A stretch of DNA of 64,000 nt from UBA1941 sp046329575 (GTDB lineage: Bacteria > Bacteroidota > Bacteroidia > Chitinophagales > LD1), in the NCBI GenBank assembly GCA_046329575.1, contig JAXLUJ010000006.1, forward strand, positions 124,001 through 188,000, read 5' to 3'. This document shows positions 10,245 through 18,866 of the stretch, in pieces (position 1 is the first letter of the stretch; the number at the start of each line of letters is the position of its first letter). A program made the translations under genes and the position numbers. The notes under the pieces are model-generated. The model did not search any database, had not been told where the DNA came from, and worked only from the letters and a program-made list of their open reading frames with translations.

Positions 10245-10940
10245 ATGATCGATTCGCTGGCCCTCGTAAAAACGCCCGCCATTGCCCGAAAAATTTTCAG
10301 AAAGGCGATTTGGCGCGCTTCCACCAAAAAAAAGACGTTATACCTCACCTTTGATGATGGGCCTCAGCCCGGTGTTACCGGCGCCGTTCTTGATCTTTTG
10401 AATCAATATAATGCAAAAGCTACTTTTTTTTGTATTGGAAAGAACATAGAGGAAAACCCGGAACTTTTCCAGCGCATCATAGCTGAAGGACACACGGCAG
10501 GCAACCATACACAGCAGCATTTAAATGGCTGGAAGACTAATTTGCTAACCTATTTGGATGATGTGAAAGCTTGTGACGCCATTTTAGATGCGCAATTTGC
10601 GGAAGCGACAAATACGAACAACAAACGACTTTTCCGGCCGCCGTATGGCAAACTCACTTTCCCGCAGTACAATTACCTGAAGCAGCGATACCAAGTGGTG
10701 ATGTGGGACGTATTGAGTTTCGATTTTGATTTGAAAGAAACAAAGGAGCGCGTATTAGAAAATGTGATTCGCCATGCCGAAAATGGATCGGTTATAGTAT
10801 TTCACGACAGTAAAAAAGCAGCAGAAAAAGTGTTGTTTGCATTACCGGCAGTACTCCAGCACTTCCATGATGCCGGTTATTCTTTCCAATCGCTGAATGC
10901 GGCTGCTGTAGCCAATTTCAGAAGACAAAAACGCCGTTAA
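10245..10940 (+). CDS. Polysaccharide deacetylase (NodB/CE4 family)
   Basis: 231 residues with the NodB homology motifs in order: LTFDDGP (metal-binding Asp-Asp), TFFCIGKN, GHTAGNHTQQH (HxxxH zinc ligands), RPPYGK, WDVLSFDF, and a C-terminal VIVFHDS. These form the metal-dependent deacetylase site that removes acetyl groups from N-acetylglucosamine-containing polymers or peptidoglycan. No clear signal peptide is present; the N-terminus (MIDSLALVKTPAIARKIF) is only mildly hydrophobic, so location is uncertain. The gene abuts the convergent tatD gene with no gap between the stop codons. Confidence 0.9.
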   Translation: MIDSLALVKTPAIARKIFRKAIWRASTKKKTLYLTFDDGPQPGVTGAVLDLLNQYNAKATFFCIGKNIEENPELFQRIIAEGHTAGNHTQQHLNGWKTNLLTYLDDVKACDAILDAQFAEATNTNNKRLFRPPYGKLTFPQYNYLKQRYQVVMWDVLSFDFDLKETKERVLENVIRHAENGSVIVFHDSKKAAEKVLFALPAVLQHFHDAGYSFQSLNAAAVANFRRQKRR

Positions 10941-11717
10941 TTATTTTTTCGGGAACAGGCGGTTGGCGTTTTCTGTGGTGATTTTTCCGATTTCTGCAAA
11001 GCTGCAATCGTAGATTTCAGAAAGAGTTTCCGCCACTAAGCGAGTATAAGCCGGTTCATTTCGCTTGCCGCGATGCGGCACCGGAGAAAGGTAAGGCGCA
11101 TCGGTTTCGAGAACCAGATGTTCTAATGGAATATGCTGCAGCACTTCACGAAGTCCGGCATTCTTATAAGTTATTACACCGCCAATGCCGAGATAAAAAC
11201 CTAACTTAATGATTTCGCGCGCTTCTTCCAGTGAACCGCCAAAACAATGAAACACGCCTTTAGCACGGCCTTTGAACAACTTCATTACTTCAATACATTC
11301 ATAAGTAGCTTTACGACTATGAATGGCCACCGGAAGATGCCGATCAATAGCCCATTGCGTTTGAATTTGCAATGCTTCATATTGTTCTTTTTTGAAGGTG
11401 GTGTCCCAGTAAAAATCAAGACCGATTTCACCTATTGCTATGAAGTTTTGTTCACTATTGAGCAGGCGTAGAGCTATATCCAATTCCTCTTTGTAATTTT
11501 CTTTAATGCTACAAGGATGCACTCCCATCATGGCTTCAATCGACAGGCGATCGATTTTCATTGTAGCAGTTTCGAGTAAGGTTTGATGCGTTTCATTGTC
11601 GATGGCCGGAAGCAGAATGCGTTCTACACCCATGGCTACGGCGCGTTTCAGCATGGCTTCGCGATCGTGCGTGAACTGTTCTAAATAAATGTGCGCATGT
11701 GTGTCAACTAAAGGCAT
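10941..11717 (-). CDS. tatD: TatD family metal-dependent hydrolase / DNase
   Basis: 258 residues with the TIM-barrel metallo-hydrolase pattern: DTHAHIYLEQF (HxH at strand 1), GEIGLDFYW, a central HSRKA, FHCFGGS, and LETDAPYLSP near the C-terminus. Family members act as Mg-dependent 3'-5' exonucleases or D-aminoacyl-tRNA deacylase-like enzymes. Length is normal. It lies 29 bases downstream of cphB on the same strand but has its own -7 box, so it can be transcribed separately. Confidence 0.93.
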   Translation of the reverse strand: MPLVDTHAHIYLEQFTHDREAMLKRAVAMGVERILLPAIDNETHQTLLETATMKIDRLSIEAMMGVHPCSIKENYKEELDIALRLLNSEQNFIAIGEIGLDFYWDTTFKKEQYEALQIQTQWAIDRHLPVAIHSRKATYECIEVMKLFKGRAKGVFHCFGGSLEEAREIIKLGFYLGIGGVITYKNAGLREVLQHIPLEHLVLETDAPYLSPVPHRGKRNEPAYTRLVAETLSEIYDCSFAEIGKITTENANRLFPKK

Positions 11718-11721
11718 GATG

Positions 11722-11729
11722 CAAATGTA
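11722..11729 (-). promoter_or_regulatory. -7 promoter element of tatD
   Basis: On the minus strand TACATTTG (perfect TAnnTTTG) lies 4 bases before the tatD ATG, with T-rich sequence upstream in the cphB-tatD gap. Confidence 0.45.
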
Positions 11730-11746
11730 GGAAGAAATAAAAACGC

Positions 11747-12619
11747 TTATCCGGCTTTTTCTTTCCGCAGATCAGCTTTAGAAGGAAGGAATTCCCGTTC
11801 ATGTATCTTATAGCCATTACCACGAACCAGAATATGCATAATGAGCTGCTCGGCGCAGATGGCTTCCCCTTCGTCGATAAACGCAATATTGGTATGATTG
11901 ATTTGCTTGCCGTCAATAATTACCACCATACCTGTTCCGGAGCAAATGGCTTCGTTACCACGGCGGATGATGAGAGCCGTATCTTCGCCCAAACCAATGC
12001 CAACACATCCGGGATTCATGATCACGGCTTGCGTAAGCCGTGGGAACCGGCCGCGCCGCACAAAGTGGGTATCCACGATACAGTTGTTCAGTAGTCCAAA
12101 ACCCGAACTGGTGCGCACATCATCTTTGAACAAAGCTTCATGATTGTTTCCTTCATACAACATCACCCGGCTCATGGCCATAGCCCCTGCGCTGGTTCCT
12201 GCCAGAAGGAACATCTCTTCGTGCTCATACCTTTGCTTTACCACATCAATAACCGGTGTGCCACCCAGTATGGTTGACAAGCGAAACTGATCGCCGCCGG
12301 TAAACATCACCGCATGCGCATTTTCCAAACGTTGCAGCATTTTTTTGTCGCGCGCCGCTTCTTTATTTTCAATAGACATGTGCCTTACGTTAGCATAACC
12401 AAGTTTTTTAAATGCACGGATGTAGTCCTTGCCCAATTCCAAAGGAATCAAGGAAGCTGACGTAAGAATTTCTATAGGACGCTCTTTGGCACGCGCAGGA
12501 GGCAGCAGTTCCTTCAGGATTTCCAAACTGTGGTTATCGTCGGAATTGCGCTTAGCTTCCTGCTTCTCCCCCTTGTTCTCGGCGCCCCCGATTATCATCA
12601 GCCGACCCTTCGGTATCAT
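11747..12619 (-). CDS. cphB: Cyanophycinase
   Basis: 290 residues, peptidase family S51. It hydrolyses cyanophycin (multi-L-arginyl-poly-L-aspartate) to beta-Asp-Arg dipeptides. The nucleophile elbow GTSAGAMAMS holds the catalytic serine at residue 143. FTGGDQ (106-111) and GLGEDTALI (from 209) are the other family motifs. Size is typical of intracellular forms (about 270-300), and there is no signal peptide, so it should act on cytosolic granules. Its start lies 68 bases inside the 3' end of cphA, so translation is likely coupled and synthesis and degradation enzymes are made from one message. Confidence 0.93.
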   Translation of the reverse strand: MIPKGRLMIIGGAENKGEKQEAKRNSDDNHSLEILKELLPPARAKERPIEILTSASLIPLELGKDYIRAFKKLGYANVRHMSIENKEAARDKKMLQRLENAHAVMFTGGDQFRLSTILGGTPVIDVVKQRYEHEEMFLLAGTSAGAMAMSRVMLYEGNNHEALFKDDVRTSSGFGLLNNCIVDTHFVRRGRFPRLTQAVIMNPGCVGIGLGEDTALIIRRGNEAICSGTGMVVIIDGKQINHTNIAFIDEGEAICAEQLIMHILVRGNGYKIHEREFLPSKADLRKEKAG

Positions 12620-15263
12620 GTGGTTCCCTTATATCGTTATACAAAATATCTTCTCCTTCCCTTCCTGTTTGCATTTGCCTCAGCATTTCGATAATCTGAT
12701 AAACCTTATCGGTACACAAGGTAATGAACGCTCCTTTTGGCGCATGCTTCATAGCATAAAGAAGCGCCTCTTGTTCATCATCGATGCAGGAAACTTTTAT
12801 GGAGCTGTTCATCTGTTTTATGCCTAGCGAAAGAAGTGCGCAAAGTTCTTCCTTCGATTTTCCGCGGGTATCTTTGTCCTGCCGAATAATAATTTCATCG
12901 AACATGGCCGCAGCCTGTTTACCCATTCCAATAATATCTTCATTTCTACGATCGCCCAAGGCAGCAATAATTCCAATCTTATGATTGCTCTTTCTATTTT
13001 GAAGGAAACGCCCAAGCATTTGGAAGCCATCCACGTTATGAGCATAATCGATCATCACATCGAAATTTTTAAATGGAAAAATATTGAGCCGGCCCGGATT
13101 CGTTTCAGGAGAAGGCACAAATGACCGCAACCCTTCACGAACTACTTCCATATCGAAACCGGATGTAACGGCGGCCAGTGTTGCCGGCAACAAGTTTCGA
13201 ATCATTACTTCAGCAGTGCCGTTGAAGGTGATGGGTATGTTATGCAGATGCTCTACTTTGGTTTGCCATTTTCCGTTGGAAACCACCAGATAATTATCCT
13301 GAATGAAAGCTGCCCACCCGCCGCGTTCACAATGATTGGCTATTCGTTCATTTGCGGCATCCATGCTGAAGAGCGCCACATTACAATCAGCATCTCTTCG
13401 CATGCGGTAAACCAAATCATCATCGGCATTGAGGATGGCGAAACCGTTGGCAGCAGTAGCTTTGGGAACTACCGATTTCACTTCGGCCATATCTTCAAGT
13501 GTATGAATATCTTTCAATCCCAGATGATCGGCACTGATATTGGTTACAATGCTCACATCACATTTATCGAAGCCCAAACCGGAACGAAGTATTCCTCCAC
13601 GCGCACATTCCAGAACAGCGAAATCGACTGTTGGATCAGTGAGAATCACAGCAGCGCTGCGGGGGCCTGAGCAATCTCCTTCTTCCAACAAATGCGAACC
13701 GATGTAGATGCCTTCAGTGGTGGTGCATCCGGGAGTATAACCGGCGGTTTTTGCCAAATGGGCGAGTAACCGCACGGTGGTGGTTTTGCCATTGGTGCCG
13801 GTTACTGCAATCAGCGGAATTCTGCCGTTCGCTTTGTTTGGAAATAACATATCGATTACGGGTTCTGCCACATTTCTGGGAATTCCCGATGAAGGCGCTA
13901 CGTGCATACGAAAACCGGGAGCAGCATTTACTTCCAAAACCGCGCCATTAGAGCCGTTCAGCGGTTTGGAAATATCGTTTGCTATGATGTCGATTCCACA
14001 GATATCGAGCCCAATAATACGCGCAGCCCGCTCGGCCAGAAACTTATTGTAGGGATGCACCAGATCGGTTACATCAGCGGCCGTTCCTCCCGAGCTGATA
14101 TTGGCCGTATGTTTTAAGAGTAGCACTTCTTCGTTAGGCAGCACCGATTGCAGCGTGTAGTTTCGGGCCTTAAGCAAGCTTTCGGTTTCCTGATCAACCA
14201 CAATTTTTGTAAGCACATTTTCGTGTGAATCGCCGCGGCGCGGATCGTTGTTCACCCGACCGATTAATTCGCTGATCGTACTTATTCCATCGCCCTTAAC
14301 CGAGGCAGGTGTACGATGCGATGCCGCTACGAGTTTATAGTTCACCACCAAAAAACGATAGTCATCGCCTCTTATGAACTTTTCTACAATTACCAGATCA
14401 GCAATTTGATTTGCGCGCTGAAAAGCCTGAAGCGCCTGCGTTTCGTTCAAAATGTTCGTGGTAATTCCCCGGCCATGGTTGCCGTCAAGCGGCTTGAGTA
14501 CAATTGGGAAACCTATTTCACTAATAGCAGTCTGCAATTCTTCTTCTGATCGAATCAGCACTCCTTTAGGAACCGGAATATGAGCTGCAGCCAGAGCGTT
14601 TTTGGTTTCATCCTTATCAGATGCCAAATCTACAGCCACATTTGAAGTAGCATCAGTTATGGTGGCTCTGATGCGGCGTTGATTTTTACCCAGCCCCAGC
14701 AGCACCATCGAACGATCATTCAGGCGGCGAACCGGAATATTTCGTTTCAGCGCTTCAGCTACTATGGCCTGAGTGCTTGGGCCGAGGCCATTACGCCTTT
14801 TCATGTTCTTCAAAATTTCCAGATCCTTTTCCAGATCATAGGATTGGCCGGCAATCAGCGCTTCCGTGATGGCCACCGCCATACGGCCGGCTTCCACACC
14901 GGCACGTTCCAGTTCGTAGGAAAACACCACATTATAAATTCCTGTAGCACCCGTGGAGCGCGTTCGGCCATAGCCCACTTCCATACCGGCCAAACTCTGA
15001 ATTTCGAGAGCGATATGTTCAATAACATGCCCCATCCAGGTTCCCTGCTCGATTCGATGAAAGAAACCGCCTTCGCGGCCCTCGGAGCAGCGATGATAAT
15101 AAAGCGAGGGAAGCAAGGTTTTTAATCGTTCCCCAAAACCCTCAATTTTATTGGAGGGCCATGCTTCCAACTCTTCCAGATCAATTTTTAAAACGATTAT
15201 TTGATGGCGGTAATTCGACCACACATTGGGGCCGCGCATCACCTTTGTTTCCAGAATTTTCAT
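12552..15263 (-). CDS. cphA: Cyanophycin synthetase
   Basis: 903 residues in three parts: N-terminal CphA domain (1-160, with HRCSEGREGGFFHR), ATP-grasp domain (about 220-470; KPLDGNHGRGI, EKFIRGDDYR, LEVNAAPGFRMH) and Mur-ligase-like domain (about 480-870; P-loop GTNGKTT at 489-495). The enzyme adds Asp to the backbone and Arg to side chains using ATP, building a nitrogen/carbon reserve polymer. The Mur-ligase tail ends near YQIIEMLRQMQ; the last ~30 residues are polar and arise from the region overlapping cphB, longer than usual for the family. All motifs are intact. Gene order cphA-cphB is the classic arrangement. Confidence 0.95.
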   Translation of the reverse strand: MKILETKVMRGPNVWSNYRHQIIVLKIDLEELEAWPSNKIEGFGERLKTLLPSLYYHRCSEGREGGFFHRIEQGTWMGHVIEHIALEIQSLAGMEVGYGRTRSTGATGIYNVVFSYELERAGVEAGRMAVAITEALIAGQSYDLEKDLEILKNMKRRNGLGPSTQAIVAEALKRNIPVRRLNDRSMVLLGLGKNQRRIRATITDATSNVAVDLASDKDETKNALAAAHIPVPKGVLIRSEEELQTAISEIGFPIVLKPLDGNHGRGITTNILNETQALQAFQRANQIADLVIVEKFIRGDDYRFLVVNYKLVAASHRTPASVKGDGISTISELIGRVNNDPRRGDSHENVLTKIVVDQETESLLKARNYTLQSVLPNEEVLLLKHTANISSGGTAADVTDLVHPYNKFLAERAARIIGLDICGIDIIANDISKPLNGSNGAVLEVNAAPGFRMHVAPSSGIPRNVAEPVIDMLFPNKANGRIPLIAVTGTNGKTTTVRLLAHLAKTAGYTPGCTTTEGIYIGSHLLEEGDCSGPRSAAVILTDPTVDFAVLECARGGILRSGLGFDKCDVSIVTNISADHLGLKDIHTLEDMAEVKSVVPKATAANGFAILNADDDLVYRMRRDADCNVALFSMDAANERIANHCERGGWAAFIQDNYLVVSNGKWQTKVEHLHNIPITFNGTAEVMIRNLLPATLAAVTSGFDMEVVREGLRSFVPSPETNPGRLNIFPFKNFDVMIDYAHNVDGFQMLGRFLQNRKSNHKIGIIAALGDRRNEDIIGMGKQAAAMFDEIIIRQDKDTRGKSKEELCALLSLGIKQMNSSIKVSCIDDEQEALLYAMKHAPKGAFITLCTDKVYQIIEMLRQMQTGREGEDILYNDIREPHDTEGSADDNRGRREQGGEAGS

Positions 15264-15362
15264 TTAGATTGATTTTTACAGAAACTGTAAAAAGCATTCC
15301 ACGGTTTTTAAGAAGAAAGCGCCGAAACAAAATGGCACGCACGAATTTTTGTAGAACTTTCG

Positions 15363-15761
15363 CTACGATAACCGTTTGCCTGATGTGGCTAATTGAACGA
15401 TTTCATCAACAATTTGCTGCATTTCCTGAAGCGACATCGGTTTGATGTAGTACTTCAGGGCCTTGAGTTTTAAACAGTCGTTTCGTTGGAAATCGGACGT
15501 AGTGAGCACTACTACCGGAATGAGGCTAAACCATTGGTGCGCCTTAAGTTCAGTAAGAATTTCAACGCCGTTCTTTTTGGGCAGGTTGATATCCAGAACA
15601 ATCATATCGGGAAGTTTATTCAGTGCCGAGATATAGGGAAGCACCTGATCGCCACCGGTAATGATCTTAAGATGGTGGCCACTGGGTTGAAAACATTCGG
15701 CAAACAACTGCGCATCATCGCTATCATCTTCAACCAAAATGAATTGCAGTTTTTCGGCCAT
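15363..15761 (-). CDS. Single-domain response regulator (CheY-like receiver)
   Basis: 132 residues from ATG 15761 (MAEKLQFILVEDD); an upstream alternative start at 15800 adds an unlikely Tyr/Phe-rich tail. Receiver-domain residues are all present: acidic pair Asp12/Asp13, phospho-acceptor Asp57 (VLDINLP), Thr in VVVLTTSD and the lysine in YYIKP. There is no output domain, so it works by protein-protein contact or as a phosphorelay intermediate. It resembles the Rcp1-type receivers that partner with phytochrome-like or hybrid kinases; no kinase is nearby. The gene is monocistronic. Confidence 0.9.
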   Translation of the reverse strand: MAEKLQFILVEDDSDDAQLFAECFQPSGHHLKIITGGDQVLPYISALNKLPDMIVLDINLPKKNGVEILTELKAHQWFSLIPVVVLTTSDFQRNDCLKLKALKYYIKPMSLQEMQQIVDEIVQLATSGKRLS

Positions 15762-15805
15762 GCGATAAAAGTAAAAACTAAATGCAGAAAGAGGATACAA
15801 GATGT

Positions 15806-15929
15806 AAGTAGAGAGATGAGAGCTATGAGCTGCGAGGTGAGAGCTATGAGCTGCGAGGTGAGAGCTATGAGCTGAGAGCTGCGAGCTATGAGCCGTGAGT
15901 TACGAGTTGCGGGCTGCGGGCTGCGAGGG
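15806..15929. repeat. Degenerate heptanucleotide repeat tract
   Basis: About 16 consecutive 7-base units, such as GAGCTAT, GAGCTGC and GAGGTGA, filling the space between the response regulator and the tRNA terminator. A 21-base higher-order unit (three heptamers) is repeated twice almost perfectly. Seven-base periodicity recurs in most large intergenic gaps of this window. Confidence 0.85.
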
Positions 15930-15966
15930 AAGGCTTTATTGTAATTCGCAATTCACCATTGGTAAA

Positions 15967-15997
15967 TAAAAAAGGAGCCTACAAATGTAAGCTCCTT
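15967..15997 (-). terminator. Terminator of tRNA-Leu
   Basis: On the minus strand, stem GGAGC/GCTCC with an 8-13 base loop is followed by six T, starting about 5 bases after the tRNA 3' end. Confidence 0.75.
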
Positions 15998-16001
15998 CTA
16001 G

Positions 16002-16083
16002 TACCGAAGGTGGGAATCGAACCCACACATCTTGCGATACACGAGTTTGAGTCGTGCGCGTCTACCAATTCCGCCACTTCGGC
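16002..16083 (-). tRNA. tRNA-Leu (anticodon CAA)
   Basis: An 82-nt minus-strand tRNA with 7-bp acceptor stem (GCCGAAG with CTTCGGT, closing G-T wobble) and discriminator A. The D arm contains AATTGGTAGACGC, the anticodon stem CACGA/TCGTG encloses loop CTCAAAC (anticodon CAA), the variable arm is long (class II), and the T arm is GGGTTCGATTCCC. CCA is not encoded. It decodes UUG leucine codons. Confidence 0.95.
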
Positions 16084-16154
16084 CCGGAAATTTGATTTGG
16101 GAGTGCAAATGTAATTTTTAGAAACAGTTTTCAAAACACCTAATATTGCATTTC

Positions 16155-17243
16155 ATGAGTCGATTTGAAAATATACGTCCGATCAGGGACTGGGGTTTTG
16201 GAAATACGCAGCCATTTATTATTGCCGGGCCATGCAGCGCCGAAACGGAAGAGCAGGTTTTTACTACGGTGCGCCGGATGATGAAGAGCACCAATAAGGT
16301 GAATATGTTGCGTGCCGGCGTTTGGAAACCCCGAACCCGCCCGAATTCATTTGAGGGTGTGGGAGCAGCCAGTTTGCCGTGGGTTAAAAATGCGGGATTG
16401 GAGGCCGGTTTACCGGTTTGTATTGAAGTGGCCAATGCCGGACATGTGGAACTGGCGTTGAAAAACGATATTGATGTACTTTGGTTAGGCGCTCGTTCAA
16501 CGGTGTCGCCTTTTATTGTGCAGGAAATTGCCGATGCGCTGCGAGGCGTGGATGTTCCGTTGCTGATCAAAAATCCGTTGAACCCTGATTTGGACTTATG
16601 GCTGGGCGCGGTGGAACGTATTGCCGATGCGGGTTTGACCCGAATAGGCGTGATTCATCGCGGCTTTTCAACTTATGAGAAAAGCAACTACCGATACCCG
16701 CCGATGTGGGAAATTCCTATTGAATTGAGGCGACGCTATCCCGAAATCTCGATTATTGTAGATCCTTCGCACATGGGCGGCACGCGCGAGTTGATTTTGC
16801 CCCTGTCGCAGCAGGCGATGGACATGGGTTTTGACGGACTGATGATTGAAACGCACAGTAATCCAGATAAAGCCTGGAGCGATGCGCGGCAGCAAATTTC
16901 GCCTGAGCAACTGGCCGATGTGCTGAATGCTTTGGTGATCAGGCAACCGCAATTTGCCGGGCATCAATTTCAGAAGTTAGATGAGTTGCGCGCGAAGATT
17001 GATCGTATTGACGATTACATTATAGAAATGTTGAGCGAACGAATGGGCATTTCGGAGCAGATTGGCGCTTTTAAGAAAGCGAATGGATTAGCCATTCACC
17101 AAAGTGAACGTTGGGCAGGAATTGTGAAACGCGCTTTGGAAAAGGCGAAGCCCGGCGGTTTAACTGACGATTTCATTTTGAAATTGTTCCAGCAGATCCA
17201 CAATGAGAGTATTGTGCACCAAAGAAAGGTTATAGAACCTTAA
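16155..17243 (+). CDS. Bifunctional 3-deoxy-7-phosphoheptulonate synthase / chorismate mutase type II
   Basis: 362 residues from ATG 16155; the upstream TTG would add only three residues. Residues 1-265 are a class I-beta DAHP synthase (IIAGPCSAET, AGVWKPRTRPNSF, WLGARST, VDPSHMGGTRELILP, MIETHSNPDKAWSDARQQ), joining erythrose-4-P and PEP at the entry of the shikimate pathway. Residues about 275-360 are an AroQ-type chorismate mutase (ELRAKIDRIDDYIIEML, ERMGISEQIGAFK), turning chorismate into prephenate for Phe/Tyr. This fusion order is standard in Bacteroidota and gives prephenate-sensitive feedback. No operon partner is visible. Confidence 0.95.
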   Translation: MSRFENIRPIRDWGFGNTQPFIIAGPCSAETEEQVFTTVRRMMKSTNKVNMLRAGVWKPRTRPNSFEGVGAASLPWVKNAGLEAGLPVCIEVANAGHVELALKNDIDVLWLGARSTVSPFIVQEIADALRGVDVPLLIKNPLNPDLDLWLGAVERIADAGLTRIGVIHRGFSTYEKSNYRYPPMWEIPIELRRRYPEISIIVDPSHMGGTRELILPLSQQAMDMGFDGLMIETHSNPDKAWSDARQQISPEQLADVLNALVIRQPQFAGHQFQKLDELRAKIDRIDDYIIEMLSERMGISEQIGAFKKANGLAIHQSERWAGIVKRALEKAKPGGLTDDFILKLFQQIHNESIVHQRKVIEP

Positions 17244-17267
17244 AAAAACAGGAACGATAGCTGCCGC

Positions 17268-17395
17268 TCCTTTGCTGTTGCCCCGCGGCAGGGGGCGGCA
17301 GGGCGCGAACGAAGTGAGCGGTGCGAGCGAGGAACGAGCGAGCACGGGAGGCGAAGCCGTACCCCGAAAGCACCCGGTTGCCGCCCTGATTAACC
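17268..17395 (+). repeat. GC-rich interspersed repeat, copy A
   Basis: An intergenic GC-rich element containing GAGCGGTGCGAGCGAGGAAC followed by GAGCGAG, CACGGGAGGCGAAGC and a CCCGAAAGCACCCGG end. It shares these blocks with elements at 26101-26285 (inverted), 63278-63420, and more loosely 39770-39860. It does not encode a protein. Confidence 0.7.
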
Positions 17396-17455
17396 TTAAA
17401 AAATTTTGGAAGCCTGCTTTGCGCTTCTTTACAATGGCTATTTTCAATTTTATGA

Positions 17456-17463
17456 TACGTTTG
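17456..17463 (+). promoter_or_regulatory. -7 promoter element of the M42 peptidase gene
   Basis: TACGTTTG (exact TAnnTTTG) 21 bases before the ATG, downstream of T-rich sequence. Confidence 0.4.
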
Positions 17464-17484
17464 CAGCCGAATTAAAATATCATT

Positions 17485-18537
17485 ATGGCAATCAACATTC
17501 CTCTTTTAAAGGCTTGCTGTGAAGTTCCCGGAATTTCGGGCTTTGAGCAGAAAGTACGCGATTTGATAACCGGTGAAATCAAAGGTTTGTACGACGAACT
17601 TTTTACCGACCACATGGGCAACCTGATTGCGCTGAAAAAAGGCGCTTCATCGGAAAAACGCGTGATGGCCGCCGCGCATATGGATGAGATCGGTTTTATG
17701 GTGAAAGCCATTGACGACAATGGTTTCATCAAAATTCAGACGGTGGGCGGTTTTGACCCGAAAACGCTGACGGCGCAGCGGGTGATTGTACATGGCAAAA
17801 AGGACATCATAGGTGTAATGGGCAGCAAGCCGATTCATATTATGAGTGCTGAAGAGCGCAACAAAGTGCCGCAGATTGCAGATTACTTTGTTGACCTTGG
17901 ATTATCGAAGGAAGAAGTTTTAAAGTGGGTAGAAATTGGTTCGCCGATTACGAGGCTGAGCGAGATGATTGAGATGGGCGATTGCATCAACTCGAAATCG
18001 GTAGATAACCGTGTGGCTGTTTTTATTTTGATTGAAACGCTGAAGGCCTTAAAAGGCAAGAACATTCCGTATGATTTTTATGCGGTGTTCACCGTTCAGG
18101 AAGAAGTGGGTTTGCGCGGCGCACATACGGCAGCGCATCAGATTGATCCTGATTTTTCGTTCTGCATTGACACAACGATAGCGTTTGACACGCCTGGAGC
18201 AAAACCTGAAGAAATGGTGACCAAACTGGGCGATGGTGTGGCCATCAAAATTATGGATGGCGCTGCGATTTGCGATTACCGGATGGTGGCTTATATGAAA
18301 GAACAGGCAGCCAAAAACAATATGAAATACCAATTGGAAATTTTGCCTGCGGGTGGAACTGATACGGGCGGTATGCAGCGTATGGCCAAGCACGGCACTA
18401 TTGCCGGCGCGGTGAGCGTTCCTACAAGGCACATTCACTCGCATATTGAAATGGCGAATCAGCACGACATTCAGGGCAATATTGATTTATTATCGGTTTG
18501 TGTGCAGCACCTGGATAAGTACAATTGGAGTTTTTAG
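17485..18537 (+). CDS. M42 family metallo-aminopeptidase (glutamyl aminopeptidase / FrvX-like)
   Basis: 350 residues. The di-zinc site is readable: AAHMDEIGF (first His-x-Asp), SKSVDNRVAVF (bridging Asp), FTVQEEVGLRGA (general-base Glu plus metal Glu), CIDTTIAFDTPG, and PTRHIHSHIEM near the C-terminus. The enzyme forms large tetrahedral assemblies in the family and trims N-terminal residues from peptides in the cytosol. No signal peptide. The gene has its own -7 box and a strong terminator downstream, so it is monocistronic. Confidence 0.95.
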   Translation: MAINIPLLKACCEVPGISGFEQKVRDLITGEIKGLYDELFTDHMGNLIALKKGASSEKRVMAAAHMDEIGFMVKAIDDNGFIKIQTVGGFDPKTLTAQRVIVHGKKDIIGVMGSKPIHIMSAEERNKVPQIADYFVDLGLSKEEVLKWVEIGSPITRLSEMIEMGDCINSKSVDNRVAVFILIETLKALKGKNIPYDFYAVFTVQEEVGLRGAHTAAHQIDPDFSFCIDTTIAFDTPGAKPEEMVTKLGDGVAIKIMDGAAICDYRMVAYMKEQAAKNNMKYQLEILPAGGTDTGGMQRMAKHGTIAGAVSVPTRHIHSHIEMANQHDIQGNIDLLSVCVQHLDKYNWSF

Positions 18538-18560
18538 TTGTAAGTGAAAAATTACAAGTG

Positions 18561-18608
18561 AAAAGGTCAGAAGTGAGGCGTGGCGCCAGCTTCTGACCTT
18601 TTGCTTTT
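18561..18608. terminator. Strong bidirectional-looking terminator after the M42 peptidase gene
   Basis: A 13-bp perfect stem (AAAAGGTCAGAAG with complement) around a 16-base loop, ending in a T-rich tail on the plus strand. The A-rich 5' arm also gives T residues on the minus strand. Confidence 0.7.
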
Positions 18609-18635
18609 TAAACCGGAAAACGTTTGTGGAATTGT

Positions 18636-18866
18636 GTGGTAAGTGTGGTGGGTGTGGTGAGTGTGGTGGGTGTGGTAAGTGTGGTCGTGGCTCACGGCTC
18701 GTGGCTCGTAGCTTGTGTCTTGCGTCTTGCGTCTGGACGTGTATTCGTGTATTCGTGGGGTGAGTGTGGTCACGGCTCGTAGCTCGTAGCTCGTAGCTTG
18801 TAGCTTGCGTCTTGTGTCTTGCGTCTCGTAGCTCGTGCTCGTGGCCTGCGTCTTGCCCCTTGCCCC
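18636..18866. repeat. Mixed 9-nt (GTGTGGTGG) and 7-nt (TTGCGTC / GCTCGTA) repeat tract
   Basis: The first ~55 bases are 9-base units of the type GTGTGGTGG/A. The remainder is heptamers GCTCGTA, GCTTGTG and TTGCGTC in runs, interrupted by GTGTATTCGT units. The tract runs to the last base before the stop codon of the minus-strand lipoprotein gene. No gene is seen in this gap. Confidence 0.85.

Noticed and set aside
16146..16154. TTG start for the DAHP synthase gene
   Set aside because: ATG 16155 is three codons downstream and places the conserved N-terminus correctly.
17268..17395. GC-rich element as an insertion sequence
   Set aside because: No transposase frame, no terminal inverted repeats and no target duplication could be seen; it is kept only as an interspersed repeat.
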